Origin: Gelidibacter gilvus
Lineage (GTDB): Bacteria; Bacteroidota; Bacteroidia; Flavobacteriales; Flavobacteriaceae
Direction of reading: 5' to 3'
Assembly: GCF_004115975.1 (NCBI RefSeq)
Contig: NZ_SDDZ01000001.1
Location: 310,001-374,000, forward strand
Length of the DNA: 64,000 nucleotides
The notes under the pieces are model-generated. The model was not told where the DNA came from. It saw only the letters and a list, made by a program, of their open reading frames with translations, and did no database searches. Below, piece after piece: positions 27,855-38,081 of this stretch (position 1 is its first letter; each line of letters opens with the position of its first letter). A program made the translations under genes and the position numbers.

Positions 27855-27862
27855 TATTTTTG
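27855..27862 (+). promoter_or_regulatory. Promoter -7 box before rbfA
   Basis: TATTTTTG matches TAnnTTTG, 78 bases before the rbfA start. No convincing -33 TTTG is found at the right distance. Confidence 0.35.
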
Positions 27863-27939
27863 CAGTTCATAAGCCTTAATTGGCTTCAATTTAATAATTT
27901 AAATCAAGAGATGATCCTCTTTATTTATAAAAACGAAAC

Positions 27940-28335
27940 ATGGAAGAAAGTCATAGACAGAAAAAAATAGGAGGCATTTTGCAGGTAGACTTGGTTGACG
28001 TGCTTCAAGGTGCAGCAACTAAAGGTGGCATGCGCGGTATTATTATCTCGGTGAGTAAAGTGAGTGTAACGGCCGATTTGTCATTAGCCAAAGTATATTT
28101 AAGCATATTCCCTAATAAGGAAGCGGCTGAATTGTTGGTTGGGATCCGTTCCAACACCGCGTTAATTCGTCATGAATTGGCACAGCGGACCAGACATCAA
28201 CTGCGTAGAATGCCCAATTTGGAGTTTTATATTGATGATTCCCTCGAGTATATTGAGCGTATTGACAAATCTCTACGAGGCGAAGAAAACCCAATCAGGG
28301 ACGCTGATTTACTGGATAAACGTAAAAAAAAGTAA
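27940..28335 (+). CDS. rbfA: Ribosome-binding factor A
   Basis: A 131-aa protein of 30S subunit maturation (16S rRNA 5' processing, cold adaptation). The KH-like core has ISVSKVSVTADLSLAKVYLSIFP (about 37-59) and the C-terminal LRRMPNLEFYIDDSLEYIERIDKSL motif. The next gene starts directly after its stop, so they are cotranscribed. Confidence 0.92.
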   Translation: MEESHRQKKIGGILQVDLVDVLQGAATKGGMRGIIISVSKVSVTADLSLAKVYLSIFPNKEAAELLVGIRSNTALIRHELAQRTRHQLRRMPNLEFYIDDSLEYIERIDKSLRGEENPIRDADLLDKRKKK

Positions 28336-29538
28336 TTGAATTTTTCGCTTTACATCGCTAAGCGATACCTCTTTACCAAAAGCAGCAATAATGCCATCAA
28401 TATCATGACCATTATTGCCGCTTCAGGCGTGGTCGTTGCCGCTGCAGCGTTGTTTATTGTTCTTTCAGGATTTGCAGGGTTAAAGGATTTTAGCCTTGAA
28501 TTTTCTTCTTTTGTAGATCCTGATCTTAAAATTCTTCCTGCTCAAGGAAAATCCTTTTTGCTTTCTGATAAAGACTCCACAGCATTGGCCAAGATGGACG
28601 GGATTGCGTACTACTCCAAAATCATTGAGGAACGCATCATTATGGAATTCGATAATAAGAATTTACTGGCATCCTTAAAAGGTGTGGATGAACATTATTT
28701 GAAGGTCACCAGCATTGATTCCATGATCATCCAAGGCCAATGGTTTGAAAAAGGAAGTGGTCAACTCGTTTCCGGCTGGGGCATTGCACACAAATTATCT
28801 TTTGGGGTTTTGGATTACGGAAAAGCCCTGAACATCTACGTTCCAAAACCGGGCGTAGGGCAAATCACTTCTATAAAAGGTGCGTTCAATTCCTTGAACA
28901 TGGTCAATATTGGTGTGTTTTATGTGAATGAAGATCTCAACGGCACCTATGTTTATACGGATATTGTAAACGCACGCTACTTGATGGATTACGCTAAAAA
29001 TCAAGTCACCAGCATTGAAATTAAGCTCCAACCAAATGCTGATGAAAAAACCGTCAGAAAAGCTATTTTGGAGAGTTTTGATACAGACGTCATCGTTAAA
29101 AACAGAGCACAGTTAAATGATTCCCTCTATAAGATGTTGAATACTGAAAATATGGTGGTTTATCTCATTTTTACTTTGGTGATCATCATCGCATTATTTA
29201 ATGTGATTGGTGCTTTGATCATGATGGTTCTAGACAAAAAAGGCTCTTTGAATACCCTTTATAATATTGGTGCCACAACGAAAGATATCCGTCGGGTGTT
29301 TTTCCTTCAGGGAAGCTTGATGACGATTTTAGGCGGACTTGCCGGCGTTTTGATAGGTTTTATCGTTGTGGTGCTACAACAGCAATTCGCATTGGTAATG
29401 ATTACGCCTTCGCTTCCTTACCCCGTTAAAATTCAAGTGGTGAATGTTCTGGTGGTTTTGGTAACCATTGCTGTTCTGGGACTGATTGCTTCTAAAATTG
29501 CCTCTGCACGAATCAATGAAAAGTTGATGCAGAATTAG
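28336..29538 (+). CDS. FtsX-type ABC transporter permease (LolC/LolE-like)
   Basis: A 400-aa inner-membrane protein. One transmembrane helix near residues 20-45 is followed by a periplasmic MacB-PCD-like domain (about 50-260) and three C-terminal helices. The opening FSLYIAKRYLFTKSSNNAINIMTIIA is typical of LolC/E-type lipoprotein-release permeases. It uses a TTG start immediately after the rbfA TAA (TAATTG); no ATG fits better. The cognate ATPase is not in the neighbourhood. Confidence 0.82.
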   Translation: MNFSLYIAKRYLFTKSSNNAINIMTIIAASGVVVAAAALFIVLSGFAGLKDFSLEFSSFVDPDLKILPAQGKSFLLSDKDSTALAKMDGIAYYSKIIEERIIMEFDNKNLLASLKGVDEHYLKVTSIDSMIIQGQWFEKGSGQLVSGWGIAHKLSFGVLDYGKALNIYVPKPGVGQITSIKGAFNSLNMVNIGVFYVNEDLNGTYVYTDIVNARYLMDYAKNQVTSIEIKLQPNADEKTVRKAILESFDTDVIVKNRAQLNDSLYKMLNTENMVVYLIFTLVIIIALFNVIGALIMMVLDKKGSLNTLYNIGATTKDIRRVFFLQGSLMTILGGLAGVLIGFIVVVLQQQFALVMITPSLPYPVKIQVVNVLVVLVTIAVLGLIASKIASARINEKLMQN

Positions 29539-29586
29539 TGTTCAGTGTTCAGTGTTCAGTGTTCAGTGTTCAGTGTTCAGTGTTCA
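29538..29586. repeat. Seven tandem copies of GTGTTCA
   Basis: Seven perfect 7-bp units begin at the last base of the stop codon of the FtsX-type permease gene. A 7-bp unit is not a multiple of 3 and is prone to slippage. The remaining spacer to dusB has a short CCCGATA-TCT-TATCGG-type palindrome near 29718 and no gene. Confidence 0.9.
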
Positions 29587-29815
29587 AGATATATTTTATC
29601 GGTTTGACAATGCCATGATCCTGAAAAACTTACCACTTAATTTCCAACTTTATGGAATGTAGAATTCTTTAGAAATATATATTTTACGATGAAATCTTCA
29701 AAAATATCATTTGTGATCCCGATATCTTATCGGAACATGGCAAGCTTATTTTCTCTACCCACTACCCTCTTCCAACTTCATACTCCGTGCTCCGTGCTTT
29801 GCGCTTCTAGCTCTT

Positions 29816-30808
29816 TCAAACAAACTCATAGCCCGCATAAGCTCCAAGAACCTCATCAAAAGCTGCAAATACATCTGACGCATCATCACTCGTCACCATT
29901 TTTGTGCGATACTCCTTAAAATTTGTTATGCCCTTAAAGTAATTGGTGTAATGGCGTCGGGTTTCAAAAACTCCCAATTTTTCACCTTTCCAATCGATGG
30001 CCATCTGAAGATGTCTTCTCGCAGCATCCACACGTTCTTCCAACGAAACAGGATCCAAATGTTCACCTGTATTGAAAAAATGTTTGACTTGTTTAAAAAA
30101 CCAAGGATTCCCAATGCTGGCGCGACCAATCATACAGCCATCCAATCCATATACATCACGCATTTCCATAGCTTTCTCTGGGGTATTGACATCCCCATTT
30201 CCAAATACCGGAATATGCATTCGCGGATTGTTCTTAACCTCAGCAATTGGTCCCCAATCGGCGTTGCCTTTATACATTTGAGCGCGTGTGCGTCCGTGGA
30301 TGGAAATTGCTTTACAGCCCACATCCTGTAAGCGTTCTGCAACCTCAACAATTCTTATGGAGTCATGATCCCAACCCAAACGAGTTTTTACGGTAATAGG
30401 CAAATTGGTGCGTTTGACCATTTCTTCCGTTAATTTCTCCATCAAGCACACATCTTTTAAAATGCCTGCCCCTGCCCCTTTGCTGACTACTTTTTTAACT
30501 GGACATCCAAAATTAATATCAATAATATCTGGATTGGATCTTTGGACAATATCAATGGTCTGCAACATGCTTTCCAGGTTGGCGCCAAAAATCTGAATGC
30601 CAACCGGGCGTTCTTTTTCATAGATATCCAATTTCATGATGCTTTTTGCTGCGTCACGGATCAATCCCTCACTGGAAATAAATTCTGTGTACACCACATC
30701 GGCACCGTTCTCTTTGCACAAGGCTCTGAATGGTGGATCACTGACGTCTTCCATAGGGGCTAAAAGCAATGGAAAATTTGGAAGTTGTATATCGCCTATT
30801 TTTATCAC
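29816..30808 (-). CDS. dusB: tRNA-dihydrouridine synthase B
   Basis: An FMN enzyme that reduces uridine in the tRNA D-loop. LLLAPMEDVSDPPFRALC, YTEFISSEGLIRD, the catalytic cysteine in DINFGCPVKKVVSKGAGAG, SIHGRTRAQMYKG and GNGDVNTPEKAMEM are present. It has 330 aa, full length. It stands alone, convergent with the permease upstream. Confidence 0.93.
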   Translation of the reverse strand: MIKIGDIQLPNFPLLLAPMEDVSDPPFRALCKENGADVVYTEFISSEGLIRDAAKSIMKLDIYEKERPVGIQIFGANLESMLQTIDIVQRSNPDIIDINFGCPVKKVVSKGAGAGILKDVCLMEKLTEEMVKRTNLPITVKTRLGWDHDSIRIVEVAERLQDVGCKAISIHGRTRAQMYKGNADWGPIAEVKNNPRMHIPVFGNGDVNTPEKAMEMRDVYGLDGCMIGRASIGNPWFFKQVKHFFNTGEHLDPVSLEERVDAARRHLQMAIDWKGEKLGVFETRRHYTNYFKGITNFKEYRTKMVTSDDASDVFAAFDEVLGAYAGYEFV

Positions 30809-30933
30809 TGTAGAAATTTTAGTGCAAAATTAGCTATTTTTTATGGAACTGAAGTTATGTGGACCTATCGGGTTCTACTCTCATACTTTTGGGATATTAA
30901 AGATTTAAGCCATTCATTTGGAAAAGTTTACGG

Positions 30934-32160
30934 CTAAAACTTCAAATCTGCTTCAATTTTCTCGCCTTTTCTATCCACAATCACTTTTGTCTGATCACCA
31001 TCTTCAAAAACCGAAAGCGCTCGCATATACCCATAAATATCTGTAATGGTACTGTCGCCCAATTTAACAACTATGTCGCCTTTGAGCAATCCCGCTCTTG
31101 AGGCAGGTGTGTCTTCCCTGAGCCCATCAATCCGCATGCCTTTTCCATCAAATAAATAATCTGGCACTACGCCTAAACCCACTTTAAAGCGTGCCATTTC
31201 GCCACTGTCGTCCTTGGTTTTTCTAAAGGCTAATTTTCCGCTGTTGTCAAGCTCCGTGATCACATCAAAAATATAATCTGAAATGAGTTCCATGCCTTCA
31301 TAATTCAATTTATCAGCATCGTCACTAGGTTTGTGATAATCTTCATGTTGCCCCGTAAAAAAGTGAAGTACAGGAATATCATTTAAATAAAACGAAGTAT
31401 GATCAGATGGTCCAACCCCAGATTCATCTTCCACCAATTTGAAGCCTTTATTGGCTGCGTGCAGAACCTGTTTAAAACGCGGTGAAGTTCCTGTCCCATA
31501 AACAGCTAAAGTGCTATCGGGCTTCAACCGGCCGACCATATCCATATTGATCATATAATTAGCCGTATTGATATCAAACGTTGGGTGTTTTACAAAATAA
31601 TTGCTTCCCAATAAGCCCATTTCTTCTCCAGAGAAAGCCATAAATAAGTAATTGTTATTGCTATTCGCTTTTTTCAATTTTGCAACTAGATTCAGAAGAA
31701 CGGCAACCCCACTGGCATTATCGTCAGCGCCATTGTGGATGGCTTGGTCTTTTTCACGATATAAAGACCCTTCACCACCATATCCCAAATGGTCATAATG
31801 TGCACCAATGATAACGGTGTTTTTTGCATTATTATCAATATATCCCAAGACATTGGTACCCGTAATCATGCTGTCGGTGGTTTTGCTTTCAAAAGTTACA
31901 GCGCCGTGCGGATCAGATTTAGGTTTAAAGCTAAACGTCTGGAAATACCCTTCCGTTCCTTTTGGTTGCAGCCCCAATGCTTTAAAACGCTCTGAGATGT
32001 ACTTAGCTGCTTCCTGCTCCCCTTTTGTACCTGTTTCTCTTCCTTCATAACCATCTGAGGCTAAAATGGCAATATCATCCTTGATGCTTATTTCTTTGAC
32101 TGTTTCTTTTTTACAAGATGTGATAAAAGCAAAAAAAACAAGTGCTATTATGTATTTCAT
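30934..32160 (-). CDS. M28-family zinc peptidase lipoprotein with a PDZ domain
   Basis: A lipoprotein signal (lipobox at ITSC, Cys16) is followed by an M28 aminopeptidase-type domain with metal motifs GAHYDHLG, GADDNASG, SGEEMGLLGS and SDHTSF. A C-terminal PDZ domain (about 325-408) has ASRAGLLKGDIVVKLGD. It has 408 aa. It probably trims peptides at the cell surface or in the periplasm. It is divergent from the following TolB-like gene; the 236-base spacer shows no recognised regulatory element. Confidence 0.85.
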   Translation of the reverse strand: MKYIIALVFFAFITSCKKETVKEISIKDDIAILASDGYEGRETGTKGEQEAAKYISERFKALGLQPKGTEGYFQTFSFKPKSDPHGAVTFESKTTDSMITGTNVLGYIDNNAKNTVIIGAHYDHLGYGGEGSLYREKDQAIHNGADDNASGVAVLLNLVAKLKKANSNNNYLFMAFSGEEMGLLGSNYFVKHPTFDINTANYMINMDMVGRLKPDSTLAVYGTGTSPRFKQVLHAANKGFKLVEDESGVGPSDHTSFYLNDIPVLHFFTGQHEDYHKPSDDADKLNYEGMELISDYIFDVITELDNSGKLAFRKTKDDSGEMARFKVGLGVVPDYLFDGKGMRIDGLREDTPASRAGLLKGDIVVKLGDSTITDIYGYMRALSVFEDGDQTKVIVDRKGEKIEADLKF

Positions 32161-32396
32161 GATTATATGTGTTAATTTTATATAAAATTAGACATTATTT
32201 CCCGTTTTAATGGTAAAACCTAAAGTGTAAAATTGAAAAACATGCGGTTTTAAATGTAGAACTGACCTGATATTTGACCAAAAATAATCTAAAACCCTGC
32301 GATGCTTTTTCGGAGGAAATTCATGATTTTATTAGCCATCCATCGGATTTCTTAATATATCGGAAAGAGAAATCTGTGAATTATATAAACTATCTT

Positions 32397-33500
32397 ATGA
32401 AACGTATTTTTTTTATCCTATTACTTTCAATCGTTATAACATCTTGTAAAGACGACAAGACATCCAATTCTGAAGTTGTTGAAAACATCGAAATATCAGT
32501 TACGGACTCGCTGATTTTTCCTGATGAAAAGCATTTCAAATCCTTAAAACAAATCACTTTTGGTGGAGATAACGCTGAAGCCTATTGGAGTTTTGACGAT
32601 AAGCAATTGGTGTTCCAATCCAATAATACCAATTGGAACGTCAATTGCGACCAGATGTTTTTAATGAATGCCGACGATACTTTTAAGGATAAAACGCCTG
32701 CTATGCTCAGTACAGGAAAAGGCAGAACCACGTGTGCTTATTTCTTACCTGACAACCAACATATTGTTTACGCCTCTACTCATTTAGGCGATGACAATTG
32801 CCCTGAAACCCCATTGAAAAAAGACGGGAAATACATTTGGCCAATCTATGATTCTTATGACATTTTTGTAGCCGATTTAGAAGGTAACATTACGGCACAA
32901 TTGACCGATGAGCGCGGTTATGATGCCGAAGCCACAGTTTCACCAAAAGGTGATAAAATTGTATTTACCTCTACCAGAAACGGCGATATCGATTTATATA
33001 CCATGAATATTGATGGTTCCGATGTCAAGCAAATTACTTTCGAATTAGGATATGATGGCGGCGCCTTCTTCTCTCCTGATGGCACAAAACTTATTTTTCG
33101 TTCTTCACGTCCAAAAACTGATGAAGAAATTGCAGAATATAAAAGCCTGCTAAAAGAAGGCTTGGTACAACCCACCGAGATGGAACTGTATATTTGTAAT
33201 GCGGATGGCAGTGATTTGAGACAATTGACCAACCTTGGAAATGCGAACTGGAGTCCGTTTTTTCTACCTGACGGCAAACGTATCATCTTCTCTTCCAATT
33301 TTGAAGCAGAACGTGGATTTCCATTTAATCTCTATATCATCGGAATTGATGGAAAAGGGCTGGAGCGTGTGACCCACAGTGATACATTTGATGCCTTCCC
33401 AGTGTTTTCCAATGATGGTAAAAAACTTATATTCTCTTCCAATAGAAACAACGGCGGTGGGCATGATACCAATTTGTTTGTTGCAGAATGGCAAGACTGA
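32397..33500 (+). CDS. TolB-like beta-propeller lipoprotein (PD40 repeats)
   Basis: The start at 32397 gives a lipoprotein signal with Cys17 (SIVITSC); the frame is open to 32274, but that N-terminus has no such signal. The body has WD40-like/PD40 blades with repeated phrases such as SPKGDKIVFTSTRNGDIDLY, SPDGTKLIFRSSRP, LPDGKRIIFSSNF and SNDGKKLIFSSNRN. It is about 367 aa, with no OmpA domain. It probably binds other envelope proteins. Its last ten codons form the beginning of a tandem repeat array (33471 onward). Confidence 0.8.
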   Translation: MKRIFFILLLSIVITSCKDDKTSNSEVVENIEISVTDSLIFPDEKHFKSLKQITFGGDNAEAYWSFDDKQLVFQSNNTNWNVNCDQMFLMNADDTFKDKTPAMLSTGKGRTTCAYFLPDNQHIVYASTHLGDDNCPETPLKKDGKYIWPIYDSYDIFVADLEGNITAQLTDERGYDAEATVSPKGDKIVFTSTRNGDIDLYTMNIDGSDVKQITFELGYDGGAFFSPDGTKLIFRSSRPKTDEEIAEYKSLLKEGLVQPTEMELYICNADGSDLRQLTNLGNANWSPFFLPDGKRIIFSSNFEAERGFPFNLYIIGIDGKGLERVTHSDTFDAFPVFSNDGKKLIFSSNRNNGGGHDTNLFVAEWQD

Positions 33501-33714
33501 AAGGATTGACATTCTGAAACAGCGTAATGCGAGACATCAATTTGTTTGTTGCAGAATGGCAAGACTGAAAGGATTGACATTCTGAAACAGCATAAAGCGA
33601 GACATCAATTTGTTTGTTGCAGAATGGCAAGACTGAAAGGATCGCCATTCTGAAACAGCGTAATGCGAGACATCAATTTGTTTGTTGCAGAATGGCAAGA
33701 ATGAAAGGATTAAT
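33471..33714. repeat. 68-bp tandem repeat made from the 3' end of the TolB-like gene
   Basis: Three complete 68-bp units (33471, 33539, 33607) and a 40-bp partial fourth (33675) differ at only a few bases. Unit 1 begins inside the coding sequence (codons for NLFVAEWQD and the stop). The final unit runs into the stop codon of the convergent receptor gene. Neighbouring units can pair through GCCATTCTG and CAGAATGGC, so each junction can form a hairpin. With 68 bp not divisible by 3, copies are out of frame with the gene. Confidence 0.92.
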
Positions 33715-36136
33715 TCTGCTTTTTCTCCAACCGCTCCGTTTCCTCTTCGGTTACCTGACGTTGGTTGGTTTCTAAATTGGTGTTTCCAAATTTGTACCGA
33801 AAGCCTAATTTAATGGTCCGTGTATCCTGATCAAAATACGTCGAGTTGTTTTGGTTCAGGTAACGCGAACTGACATTAAAATTCTGAGTGTTGAAAAGAT
33901 CTGAGACCACTAATGAAATGGTGCCTTTGTTCTTTAAAATCTTTTTAGATATTGATAAATTAGACATCAATATCTCATTAACCTCTCTAAAACCACTGAT
34001 GCTCTTGCTCAGATAAACCAAAGTAAAATTAGCAGTTAAACTGCGGTCTTTTAGAAACGTCATATCGTTGCTCAGGACAGTGTAATTTGACCATAGATCT
34101 TTTTTAAATTCAGAACCATCAATTTGACCTTGATCTTCCGCGTTAAAGAACGAGGTCGCAAAATAAACCGACCAGGTATCAATAACATTGAAATAGGTAA
34201 TGAAATCTATACCATACTCGACTGTTTTATCTAAGTTTAAAGGTGTGTAGGTTAAAATATTGTTGACATTATCCTGAAGCGGCAACTCGAAAATATTATT
34301 GCTATAGGCTTTATAATACGCCTCAACGGTATAAACTCCTTGACCTAGAGACGTTCCCAATACCACATTATCTACGATAACGGGCTTCAGATTTGGGTTT
34401 CCAGCAACTATGGTCACATCATTTAAATAAAATTGAAAAGGATTCAAACTTTGATAATCAGGTCTTCCAATACTTCTTTTATAATTAGTATAAAGCGAAA
34501 AATTATCTGAAAACGTATAATTTAAACTTGCCGTAGGAAACCATTCCAAATAATCTTGTGTGTTGGTGACATTATCAAAAACAGAAAGACCTTCAACAAG
34601 TGTTTTTTCAGCACGCAATCCCGTTTGCAGACTTAGTTTTTCCCAATCTTTTGAAAAATTCACATAACCCGCATAAATAGTTTCATCATAATCGAAGGCG
34701 TTTGTATTATTAGGATCAATGGTTTCCGTGCCATTTACAATATCAAACTGCGTAATATTACTTGCACTCTGGATATTGGAACCTTTAACACCTATCTCTA
34801 AATTTGATGCATCATCTATGGGTAAGTTGTAATCCACTTTTGCGGTGTAGATTTCCGTATCCTGAAGGTTATCGGTTCTAAAAGCAGTTGTGGCTAAAAA
34901 GCTATCATCACTATCAAAATAATTGCTCTTTACATTTTGATTTCGATTGTAATTATAGGTCGTGAAATGTGCGTTTGCCGAGAGCTTCTCCCCTGCTTTT
35001 TCAAATTTATGTACATAATCGAGATCAAAACCTAAATTGTACTTATCATCATTTGAAAGATTATTAGCGTCAAAATAATAGTCCAAATTCTGGTTCGCAT
35101 CAAAAACATTCGTGTTGTTATTGATTTTATATTCAAAATAAGGCAAGACCAAGACGTTTGAGGATAAGCTCAACGTATTTTTTTCGTTGATGTTGTAATC
35201 GAAATTGAAGTTGAAATTATGCGTTCTTGACCAGGTATTTCGGTTGGTTTCGGACTTAAATGTTTGGTCGATATTATTGGAGCCATCCAAGTAATTGATC
35301 ACATCCTCTTGACCTCTATTGATTTTATCGTGCGAATAAGTATAGTTGGCAAAAAAGTCAATCTTATCATTCTTAAAAAAGTGACTCATCCCTGCATCAT
35401 AACGAGGAAAAACGCCTTGGGTGAAATTGCCAAAAACATTACCTCGATATCCTGTAACCAAATTTTTACTCATCACAATATTGATCACAGCGCCACTTTC
35501 AGCATCATATTTTGCGGATGGATTGGTGATGACTTCAACTGATTTTATAGAATTTGCGGAGGAACTCTCCAGTAATTGAACCAACTCTTCACTACTCAAA
35601 TGCACCTTTTTATCGTTTATATAAACCGTGGGGGTAGAATTTTTTACTTGAATGTTATTGTCCATCACTAAAACTCCAGGGGTGCTCTTCAGTAGATCAA
35701 ATATATTGCCCTCAATTAATGCGGTATTTTCAACATTAAAAACCAAACGATCGGCTTCTTTTCTGAGCGTAGGTGTTTTAACGATAATACTTACTTCATC
35801 CAATTCTTCTGAAGATTCATATAAAACAATAATCCCGATGTCTATCACTCCATCAACTAAAACAGATTTGTAAACATCCGTAAAACCTAAATAACTTAAC
35901 TTCAGTAAGTAATCGTCTGGAGCTAATTTCTCGAGAAGAAAAAAACCTTTATCATTGGTTGAAACTCCTTTAACAACAGAAGAGTCTGCCGCTTTCATTA
36001 AAATGACATTGGCAAATGCAATAGGGTGTCCATCTATGTCATCTGCAAATCCAGAAATAGCATAGTTTTGAGCAAAACTCATGGAGGTTACAAGAATAAT
36101 GGTCAAAAATAAGAAGGTCTTGAAAGGGCGTTTCAA
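33710..36136 (-). CDS. TonB-dependent receptor-like outer-membrane protein
   Basis: 808 aa. A signal peptide (to about residue 22, MSFAQ) precedes a carboxypeptidase-regulatory-like domain (about 26-110) and a plug domain (STPGVLVMDNNIQVKNS, GAVINIVMSKNL). The C-terminal barrel is of the OMP_b-brl_3 type with many aromatic strands (YKRSIGRPDYQSLNPF). No SusD partner is nearby, so it is unlikely to be a polysaccharide-utilisation receptor; the substrate is unknown. It lies convergent to the TolB-like gene. Confidence 0.85.
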   Translation of the reverse strand: MKRPFKTFLFLTIILVTSMSFAQNYAISGFADDIDGHPIAFANVILMKAADSSVVKGVSTNDKGFFLLEKLAPDDYLLKLSYLGFTDVYKSVLVDGVIDIGIIVLYESSEELDEVSIIVKTPTLRKEADRLVFNVENTALIEGNIFDLLKSTPGVLVMDNNIQVKNSTPTVYINDKKVHLSSEELVQLLESSSANSIKSVEVITNPSAKYDAESGAVINIVMSKNLVTGYRGNVFGNFTQGVFPRYDAGMSHFFKNDKIDFFANYTYSHDKINRGQEDVINYLDGSNNIDQTFKSETNRNTWSRTHNFNFNFDYNINEKNTLSLSSNVLVLPYFEYKINNNTNVFDANQNLDYYFDANNLSNDDKYNLGFDLDYVHKFEKAGEKLSANAHFTTYNYNRNQNVKSNYFDSDDSFLATTAFRTDNLQDTEIYTAKVDYNLPIDDASNLEIGVKGSNIQSASNITQFDIVNGTETIDPNNTNAFDYDETIYAGYVNFSKDWEKLSLQTGLRAEKTLVEGLSVFDNVTNTQDYLEWFPTASLNYTFSDNFSLYTNYKRSIGRPDYQSLNPFQFYLNDVTIVAGNPNLKPVIVDNVVLGTSLGQGVYTVEAYYKAYSNNIFELPLQDNVNNILTYTPLNLDKTVEYGIDFITYFNVIDTWSVYFATSFFNAEDQGQIDGSEFKKDLWSNYTVLSNDMTFLKDRSLTANFTLVYLSKSISGFREVNEILMSNLSISKKILKNKGTISLVVSDLFNTQNFNVSSRYLNQNNSTYFDQDTRTIKLGFRYKFGNTNLETNQRQVTEEETERLEKKQN

Positions 36137-36254
36137 ATTAAATTTGGTTTAAACGTGCAATATATAAATTGTTTTAGACTTAAGATTACGGTATTCCCGT
36201 AGTTCTGAATGTTTTTAGATAAATAAAAATCATCCAAAAGCGTAATAATTCAGT

Positions 36255-36262
36255 TATATTTG
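36255..36262 (+). promoter_or_regulatory. Promoter -7 box before lepA
   Basis: TATATTTG fits TAnnTTTG, 22 bases upstream of the lepA ATG. No clear -33 element is seen. Confidence 0.45.
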
Positions 36263-36284
36263 CAACTTAGTTAGCCCTTATTTT

Positions 36285-38081
36285 ATGAAGAACATTAGAA
36301 ATTTCTGTATTATAGCACATATTGATCATGGTAAAAGTACGCTTGCAGATCGATTATTGGATTTTACGGGTTCTGTAACCGAACGTGAAAAACAAAATCA
36401 GCTTCTTGATAGCATGGACTTGGAGCGTGAGCGTGGTATTACCATAAAATCTCACGCTATACAAATGGACTATACCTACAAAGGTGAAAAATATGTTCTC
36501 AATCTGATAGACACCCCCGGACACGTTGATTTCTCTTATGAAGTTTCGCGCTCCATTGCGGCATGTGAAGGCGCTTTATTGATTGTTGATGCGGCGCAAA
36601 GTATTCAAGCACAAACGATTTCAAATTTATATTTAGCCTTAGAAAACGATTTGGAAATTATTCCAATATTGAATAAAGTCGATTTACCAAGTGCCAATCC
36701 GGAAGAAGTTACTGACGATATTGTTGAGTTATTAGGTTGCAAACCAGAAGACATCATTCATGCCAGTGGAAAAACAGGTTTTGGAGTGGATAAGATTCTA
36801 GCCGCAGTAATTGAACGTATTCCTGCGCCGAAAGGTGATGTGGATGCGCCATTGCAAGCTTTGATTTTTGATTCGGTTTACAATACGTTTAGAGGGATCG
36901 AAACCTACTTTAGAGTATTTAACGGCGAAATCAAAAAAGGACAAAAAATTAAATTTGTTGCTACAGATAAAGAATATTATGCGGATGAAGTGGGTACTTT
37001 AAAACTCACTCAAGTTCCCAAACAAAGCGTTAAAGCTGGTGATGTTGGCTATTTGATTACAGGAATCAAAACCGCTAAAGAAGTAAAAGTAGGCGATACC
37101 ATTACTGATTTTGCACGACCAACTACTAATATTGTGGAAGGATTTGAAGACGTAAAACCCATGGTATTTGCTGGGATTTATCCAGTGGATAACGATGATT
37201 TTGAAGAGCTACGTAACTCCATGGAAAAGCTACAGCTTAACGATGCTTCCTTGGTATTTATTCCAGAAAGTTCAGCTGCTTTAGGTTTTGGATTCCGTTG
37301 TGGTTTCTTGGGAATGCTCCACATGGAAATTATCCAAGAGCGTTTGGAACGCGAATTTGACATGACTGTGATTACCACCGTGCCTAACGTATCTTACAAC
37401 GCCTACACCAATAAAAATCCGGATGTTCCATTTATCGTGAACAACCCATCAGACTTACCAGATCCATCAACCATCAACAGAGTAGAAGAGCCATATATTA
37501 AAGCTACCATTATTACAAAATCTGATTTTGTAGGTAACGTGATGTCTCTTTGTATTGAAAAAAGAGGGAATATAATCAACCAAACCTATTTGACCCCAGA
37601 GCGGGTAGAACTCACTTTTGAAATGCCATTGGCTGAAATTGTCTTTGATTTCTACGACCGATTAAAAACAGTCTCAAAAGGTTATGCTTCTTTTGATTAC
37701 CATCCAATGGGAATGAAAACTTCCAAATTGGTACGTTTGGATATTTTACTGAACTCTCAACCTGTGGATGCACTTTCTGCCTTGATCCACGCTGATAACG
37801 CTCAGGATATTGGTAAGAAAATGTGTGAAAAGTTGAGAGAATTGATTCCACGTCAACAATTTGATATTCCTATTCAAGCTGCCGTTGGTGCTAAAATTAT
37901 TTCTAGAGAAACTATTAAGGCACTTCGTAAAGATGTTACCGCAAAATGTTATGGTGGTGATATTTCACGTAAACGTAAACTTCTTGAAAAGCAGAAAAAA
38001 GGAAAGAAACGTATGCGTTTAGTTGGGAACGTTGAAATTCCACAACAGGCGTTTATGGCGGTTTTAAAGCTAAACGATTAA
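36285..38081 (+). CDS. lepA: Elongation factor 4 (LepA)
   Basis: A ribosome-dependent GTPase of translation. G1 is [11 protein letters not shown]3 is DTPGHVDF and G4 is NKVDLP. The LepA-specific C-terminal domain has [22 protein letters not shown] and [21 protein letters not shown]. It has 598 aa, the normal length. The last 22 codons form the head of a tandem array that copies the gene's 3' end three more times downstream. Confidence 0.95.
   Translation: MKNIRNFCIIAHIDHGKSTLADRLLDFTGSVTEREKQNQLLDSMDLERERGITIKSHAIQMDYTYKGEKYVLNLIDTPGHVDFSYEVSRSIAACEGALLIVDAAQSIQAQTISNLYLALENDLEIIPILNKVDLPSANPEEVTDDIVELLGCKPEDIIHASGKTGFGVDKILAAVIERIPAPKGDVDAPLQALIFDSVYNTFRGIETYFRVFNGEIKKGQKIKFVATDKEYYADEVGTLKLTQVPKQSVKAGDVGYLITGIKTAKEVKVGDTITDFARPTTNIVEGFEDVKPMVFAGIYPVDNDDFEELRNSMEKLQLNDASLVFIPESSAALGFGFRCGFLGMLHMEIIQERLEREFDMTVITTVPNVSYNAYTNKNPDVPFIVNNPSDLPDPSTINRVEEPYIKATIITKSDFVGNVMSLCIEKRGNIINQTYLTPERVELTFEMPLAEIVFDFYDRLKTVSKGYASFDYHPMGMKTSKLVRLDILLNSQPVDALSALIHADNAQDIGKKMCEKLRELIPRQQFDIPIQAAVGAKIISRETIKALRKDVTAKCYGGDISRKRKLLEKQKKGKKRMRLVGNVEIPQQAFMAVLKLND

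Noticed and set aside
29689-29919. A 76-codon frame after the GTGTTCA repeat
   Set aside because: It overlaps the 3' end of dusB on the opposite strand and consists of low-complexity spacer sequence.
29951-30833. Several plus-strand frames opposite dusB
   Set aside because: They are shadows of the well-supported dusB coding strand.
32274-32396. Upstream start for the TolB-like lipoprotein
   Set aside because: The extension has no signal character, and the lipobox is positioned correctly only from the ATG at 32397.
33332-33648. Several overlapping 70-80-codon frames around the 68-bp repeat
   Set aside because: They are the same repeat read in different frames and directions; they repeat one another and have no start context.
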